A program made the translations under genes and the position numbers. Of a stretch of 64,000 nucleotides of DNA, positions 60,599-64,000 are shown one piece after another (the first letter of the stretch is position 1; each line of letters begins with the position of its first letter). Location: the NCBI GenBank assembly GCA_943371025.1, contig CALRTC020000005.1, positions 1 through 64,000 on the forward strand. Direction: 5' to 3'. Source of the DNA: Niveispirillum sp943371025 (GTDB lineage: Bacteria > Pseudomonadota > Alphaproteobacteria > Azospirillales > Azospirillaceae). The notes beneath the pieces are model-generated. The model was not told the origin of the DNA. It saw only the letters and a list, made by a program, of their open reading frames with translations, and searched no databases.

Positions 60599-61230
60599 GC
60601 GTGCTCCTCTGCTCCCGGTACCACCGACGATGTTCCGCCGACGATGTCGCCTCGTCGGGCGGGCCCCGATCATGCCGTCACCCTGGCCCGTCTGCCAGCC
60701 GGAAATGCAGCTTCCGGGCGGCGATGTGCGCCTGCCGAAACATTCCGGACATGGCGCCGCTTGGGCTTTGTAACTGAATACGTATGCGTCGCAATGCAAT
60801 AACCTTCTGCATACGTATTTTCGGCCTCTCTGTTTGGGGGGTTTGAAACTAAATTCGGGGAATGCAGCGAAGCCGACATGTTCCGTAACCGGGCGCCCAT
60901 GAAGCAAATGGTGTGTTACCCGGAACGGTAAGGTTCCGACACCTGATCGCGTCCTGTTCCCCGAATAATAAGGGGCGGACGATAAAGAAAAAGGTGCGGG
61001 GTTTGTCGCTGCGGGTGAGAGGAAGTCGTCGCGTCCGCTTGTTATGGTTGTTGCGTGTTCGGACAATTCGAAACGGAGCCGGTGCCTTGGATGGTGCCGG
61101 GCCATGGGAAACTGTTGCGTTTTGTCCGGGCGAAAGTCGCTCGCGGTTTGAAGTTTCAATCTGCGCCCCGGTCCGGGGTCAACAAAAAACAATGGCGTCG
61201 CTGACGCAACGTCGATGGGGAGTGAGAGGA
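60599..61230. other. Divergent intergenic region between envelope protein and TonB receptor
   Basis: About 630 bp, AT-richer than its surroundings. It contains the 11-bp-arm inverted repeat at 60777-60819 and presumably the promoters of both genes. I see no supported gene, although the minus-strand frame of the envelope gene stays open through it. Confidence 0.5.
60777..60819. promoter_or_regulatory. Inverted repeat with AATACGTATGC arms
   Basis: Perfect 11-bp arms AATACGTATGC (60777-60787) and GCATACGTATT (60809-60819) around 21 bp. Each arm contains the self-palindrome ATACGTAT, so the site looks like two operators two to three helical turns apart. 179 bp from the envelope gene start and about 410 bp from the receptor start. 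Confidence 0.55.
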
Positions 61231-64000
61231 ATGTCCAAGGTTCATCCAATGCGTTTCGCGTTGCTGGCGACGGTCGCCGGTGCCGCCATGTTGCATGCCG
61301 GCGCCGCTGTCGCCGCTGACGCCGAGGGCAGCATCGTTGCCCAGCGTGGCGAGACCCAGGTGGCCCAGGCAGCCCCCGCCGCGGCAGCCCCTGCCGGTGG
61401 CGATGTGCTGGAGGAGATCGTCGTCTCCGGCTTCCGGCAGTCTTTGCAGGCGTCGATCGAGCAGAAGCGCAACGCCACCCAGATCGTGGAAGTGATCACG
61501 GCGGAGGATATTGGCAAGCTGCCCGACAATTCCATCGCGGAATCGATCGCCCGCCTGCCCGGTCTGGCCGCACAGCGCGTCGATGGCCGCGCCTCGGTCA
61601 TCTCCTTGCGCGGTCTGGGCCCTGACTTCACCACCACGCTGCTGAATGGCCGCGAACAGGTGTCGACGGGCAATAACCGCGGCGTGGAATTCGACCAGTA
61701 TCCGGCCGAAATCTCGTCGGGCGTCGCCGTCTACAAGACCTCGCAGGCCGATGTGATCGGTCAGGGCCTGGCCGGCACGGTCAATCTGAAGACCATCCGT
61801 CCGCTGGATTACAAGGACCGCGTGATCGCCGTTTCGGCCCGCACGGAATATGTCACCAACGGCAAGCTGAACAGCGACAGCAAGGAACTCGGCTACCGCT
61901 TCTCCGGCACCTATGTCGACAAGTTCGCCAACGATACGCTGGGCCTGTCGGTGGGCGTGTCGCACCTGAATCAGCCCACCCAGATCAAGTTCGCCCGCTA
62001 CTGGGGTGACGGCAATTATCCGGGCAACGGCTCGGCGACCGAGCCCTACGTGGTCGGCGGTGCGGAAATCCGCGCCAATTCCGAGACGCTGAAGCGTACC
62101 GGCGTCGTCGCCACCTTGCAGTACGAGCCGACGGACAATTTCAAGTCCACGGCCGACTTCTACTATTCCAAGTTCAACGACGTGCAGTATCAGCGCGGCG
62201 TGGAAATCCCGCTGTTCTGGTCGTCGGCGGCGCTGGCCAGCCCGACCGTGCAGAACGGCCTGGTCACCGCCGGCACCTTCAACAATGTGAAGACCGTCGG
62301 CCGCAGCGACCTGCGTGAAACCCATGCCGAGCTGTATTCGGCCGGCTGGAACGGCGAATATACCAAGGATGAATGGACGGTCACGGCTGACTTTGGCTAC
62401 AGCTCCGCCGACCGCAAGTCGTCGCGCTTCGAGGCCTATTACGGCACCGACCGCGCCGGCTCCGGCGCGCTGGACAGCATGGGCTTCACCTCCAATCCGG
62501 GGGATTTCGGCTGGCAGTTCACCCACAAGCTGAACTATGCCGATGCGTCGCTGATGAAGCTGACCGATCCGGGTGGGTGGTCGGGCGGTTCCATCCCCTA
62601 TGACCAGAACGGCTATCTGAACACGCCGACGGTCAATGACGAGCTGTATTCGGCCCGCCTGGATGTGAAGCGCGAGATCGAGTCCAAGGCGATCAGCGCT
62701 TTGACCGTCGGCGGCAACTATTCCGACCGCAGCAAGGATTACAGCCAGCCCGAGTGGTACATCGTCACCACCGAGAACTTCAAGAACAAGGGCAATCAGC
62801 GCTCCATCGCCATCCCGTCCAGCTATATCCTGGACCCGACGGATCTCAGCTTTGTCGGCCTGGGCAACACCATGGCCTTCGACCCGCGTGATCTGCTGGC
62901 CGATGGCATCTACACGCTGGTCAAGTGCCCGCGCGCCAACTGCACCAACGATCTGGCCTACACGATCGACGAGAAGGTCTGGACCGGCTTTGTCCGTGCG
63001 GACCTGGATGCGGAACTGGGTTCGGTTCGCCTGACCGGTAATGTCGGCGCCCAGTATGTGCACACCGACCAGAGCTCGACCGCACCTGCCATCGCTGGCA
63101 CTTCGTTCAAGATCTATACGACCGGCATCAAGTACAACAACTTCCTGCCGAGCATGAACCTGATCTTCACGATGCCGAACGAGGATCACAAGATCCGCTT
63201 CGCGGCCGCCCGTCAGATGGCGCGCGCCCGTCCGGACCAGCTCTCGGGTCTGTCGACCTACAGCTTCGATCCGAAGCTGGCCCTGAACACTGACATTCAG
63301 TTCTCGCCCTGGCATGCCGGCGGTGAAAATAACGGTAACCCGACGCTGAAGCCCTGGCTGGCGAACTCGGTCGACCTGACCTACGAATGGTATTTCGCCA
63401 AGGCCGGCAACTTCGCCGTCAACACCTTCTACAAGGACCTGAAGACCTACATCTACAAGAACATCACGGTCATGGACTTCACCGGGTTCGATACCGGTGG
63501 CGTCACGCCGAAGCTGTGGCAGGGCTATTCCGAGCGTCCGGTCAATGGCGATGGCGGTTCGATCAAGGGCTTCGAAGTGGCCCTGTCCCTGCCGTTCGAC
63601 CTGTTCAGCGAGAAGCTGGACGGTTTCGGCGCCACGGGTAATTTCGGCTACACCGACACCTCGATCCAGCCTGACCCGTCGCAGCCGGCCCAGCCGATCC
63701 CCGGCTATTCCAAGTACACGGCCCAGGGCACGGTCTATTACGACAAGGACGGCTTCCAGGCCCGTCTGTCGGCCACCTACCGCTCGAAGTTCCTGGCGGA
63801 AGTCACCGGTTTCGGCCAGGGCCGCGCGCTGCGCATGGCCAAGGGCGAGACGGTCATGGACGGCCAGATTTCCTACGAGTTCCAGGAAGGTTCCACGCTC
63901 CAGGGCATGACAATCATGCTCCAGGGCTACAACCTGACGAACGAGCCCTTCTCCACCTATGGCAAGGGCGACGAGCGTCTGGTCGAGCGCTTCGAGGATT
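61231..64000 (+). CDS. TonB-dependent receptor (TIGR01782 type), 3' end outside window
   Basis: Outer-membrane gated barrel, at least 923 residues seen. Signal peptide (MSKVHPMRFALLATVAGAAMLHAGAAVAA), low-complexity Ala-rich spacer, TonB-box-like DVLEEIVVSGFRQSLQASIEQKRNATQIVEVITAEDIGKLPDNSIAESIARLPGL, plug with ISLRGLGPDFTTTLLNGREQVSTGNNRGVEFDQYPAEI, then barrel strands. The plug pattern belongs to the large Caulobacter/sphingomonad-type receptors, several of which import oligosaccharides. ATG at 61231 follows GGGGAGTGAGAGGA. Truncated at the right edge, so the C-terminal Phe is not visible. Confidence 0.93.
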   Translation, partial: MSKVHPMRFALLATVAGAAMLHAGAAVAADAEGSIVAQRGETQVAQAAPAAAAPAGGDVLEEIVVSGFRQSLQASIEQKRNATQIVEVITAEDIGKLPDNSIAESIARLPGLAAQRVDGRASVISLRGLGPDFTTTLLNGREQVSTGNNRGVEFDQYPAEISSGVAVYKTSQADVIGQGLAGTVNLKTIRPLDYKDRVIAVSARTEYVTNGKLNSDSKELGYRFSGTYVDKFANDTLGLSVGVSHLNQPTQIKFARYWGDGNYPGNGSATEPYVVGGAEIRANSETLKRTGVVATLQYEPTDNFKSTADFYYSKFNDVQYQRGVEIPLFWSSAALASPTVQNGLVTAGTFNNVKTVGRSDLRETHAELYSAGWNGEYTKDEWTVTADFGYSSADRKSSRFEAYYGTDRAGSGALDSMGFTSNPGDFGWQFTHKLNYADASLMKLTDPGGWSGGSIPYDQNGYLNTPTVNDELYSARLDVKREIESKAISALTVGGNYSDRSKDYSQPEWYIVTTENFKNKGNQRSIAIPSSYILDPTDLSFVGLGNTMAFDPRDLLADGIYTLVKCPRANCTNDLAYTIDEKVWTGFVRADLDAELGSVRLTGNVGAQYVHTDQSSTAPAIAGTSFKIYTTGIKYNNFLPSMNLIFTMPNEDHKIRFAAARQMARARPDQLSGLSTYSFDPKLALNTDIQFSPWHAGGENNGNPTLKPWLANSVDLTYEWYFAKAGNFAVNTFYKDLKTYIYKNITVMDFTGFDTGGVTPKLWQGYSERPVNGDGGSIKGFEVALSLPFDLFSEKLDGFGATGNFGYTDTSIQPDPSQPAQPIPGYSKYTAQGTVYYDKDGFQARLSATYRSKFLAEVTGFGQGRALRMAKGETVMDGQISYEFQEGSTLQGMTIMLQGYNLTNEPFSTYGKGDERLVERFED

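Overview
The window is GC-rich DNA from an alphaproteobacterium, most likely an Azospirillaceae/Rhodospirillales member (Azospirillum, Niveispirillum or Rhodocista-like). The clues are a chemotaxis receptor fused to a PilZ domain, a Che3-type chemosensory cluster with a CheS3-like hybrid kinase, and several TonB-dependent receptors. It carries a Rep_3-type initiator next to an iteron array, a parA-parB pair and parS-like palindromes, so the replicon is probably a chromid or megaplasmid rather than the main chromosome.

Layout. 1-12378 (minus) is a two-partner secretion locus: a TpsB outer-membrane transporter followed by a giant TpsA adhesin, over 3,550 residues and running off the left edge, with a TPS domain, GLUG-type repeats and at least 19 MBG-type repeats. 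12924-17539 holds an ArsC-like phosphatase, a Suv3-like helicase, a DUF4160/DUF2442 pair, an orphan antitoxin with a possible toxin remnant, and an HD-domain protein. 17935-22618 holds a TonB receptor, a CPA2 antiporter and a vapBC module. 22718-26053 is a ureide/urate pathway: puuE diverging from uraD, a flavoprotein and hiuH. 26270-36518 holds galE, an acyltransferase, two chemoreceptors (one with PilZ), a GPH sugar symporter and a DPP-IV-like peptidase. 36700-47302 is the chemosensory cluster cheW-cheR-cheW-mcp-cheA-cheB, with the convergent hybrid kinase. 47696-50595 pairs a carboxylesterase with a divergent LacI-type regulator. 50733-55213 is the replication and partition module. 55367-58183 is an arginase/ornithine aminotransferase operon with an Lrp-type regulator. 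58435-64000 holds a small porin, a three-domain envelope protein and a truncated TonB receptor.

How the parts fit. The urate genes would take urate to allantoate if the unassigned flavoprotein does the missing urate-oxidation step. The Che3-like cluster is expected to control development or cell state rather than flagellar rotation. One exact 12-bp LacI-type palindrome lies upstream of both the LacI gene and the distant antiporter gene, which hints at a small regulon. Intergenic spaces carry a dispersed multi-hairpin repeat (five copies) whose stems change in a compensatory way, plus a second palindromic repeat family.

Limits. All calls come from reading the sequence. No database search, alignment or structure prediction was run. 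Residue positions are hand-counted and approximate.
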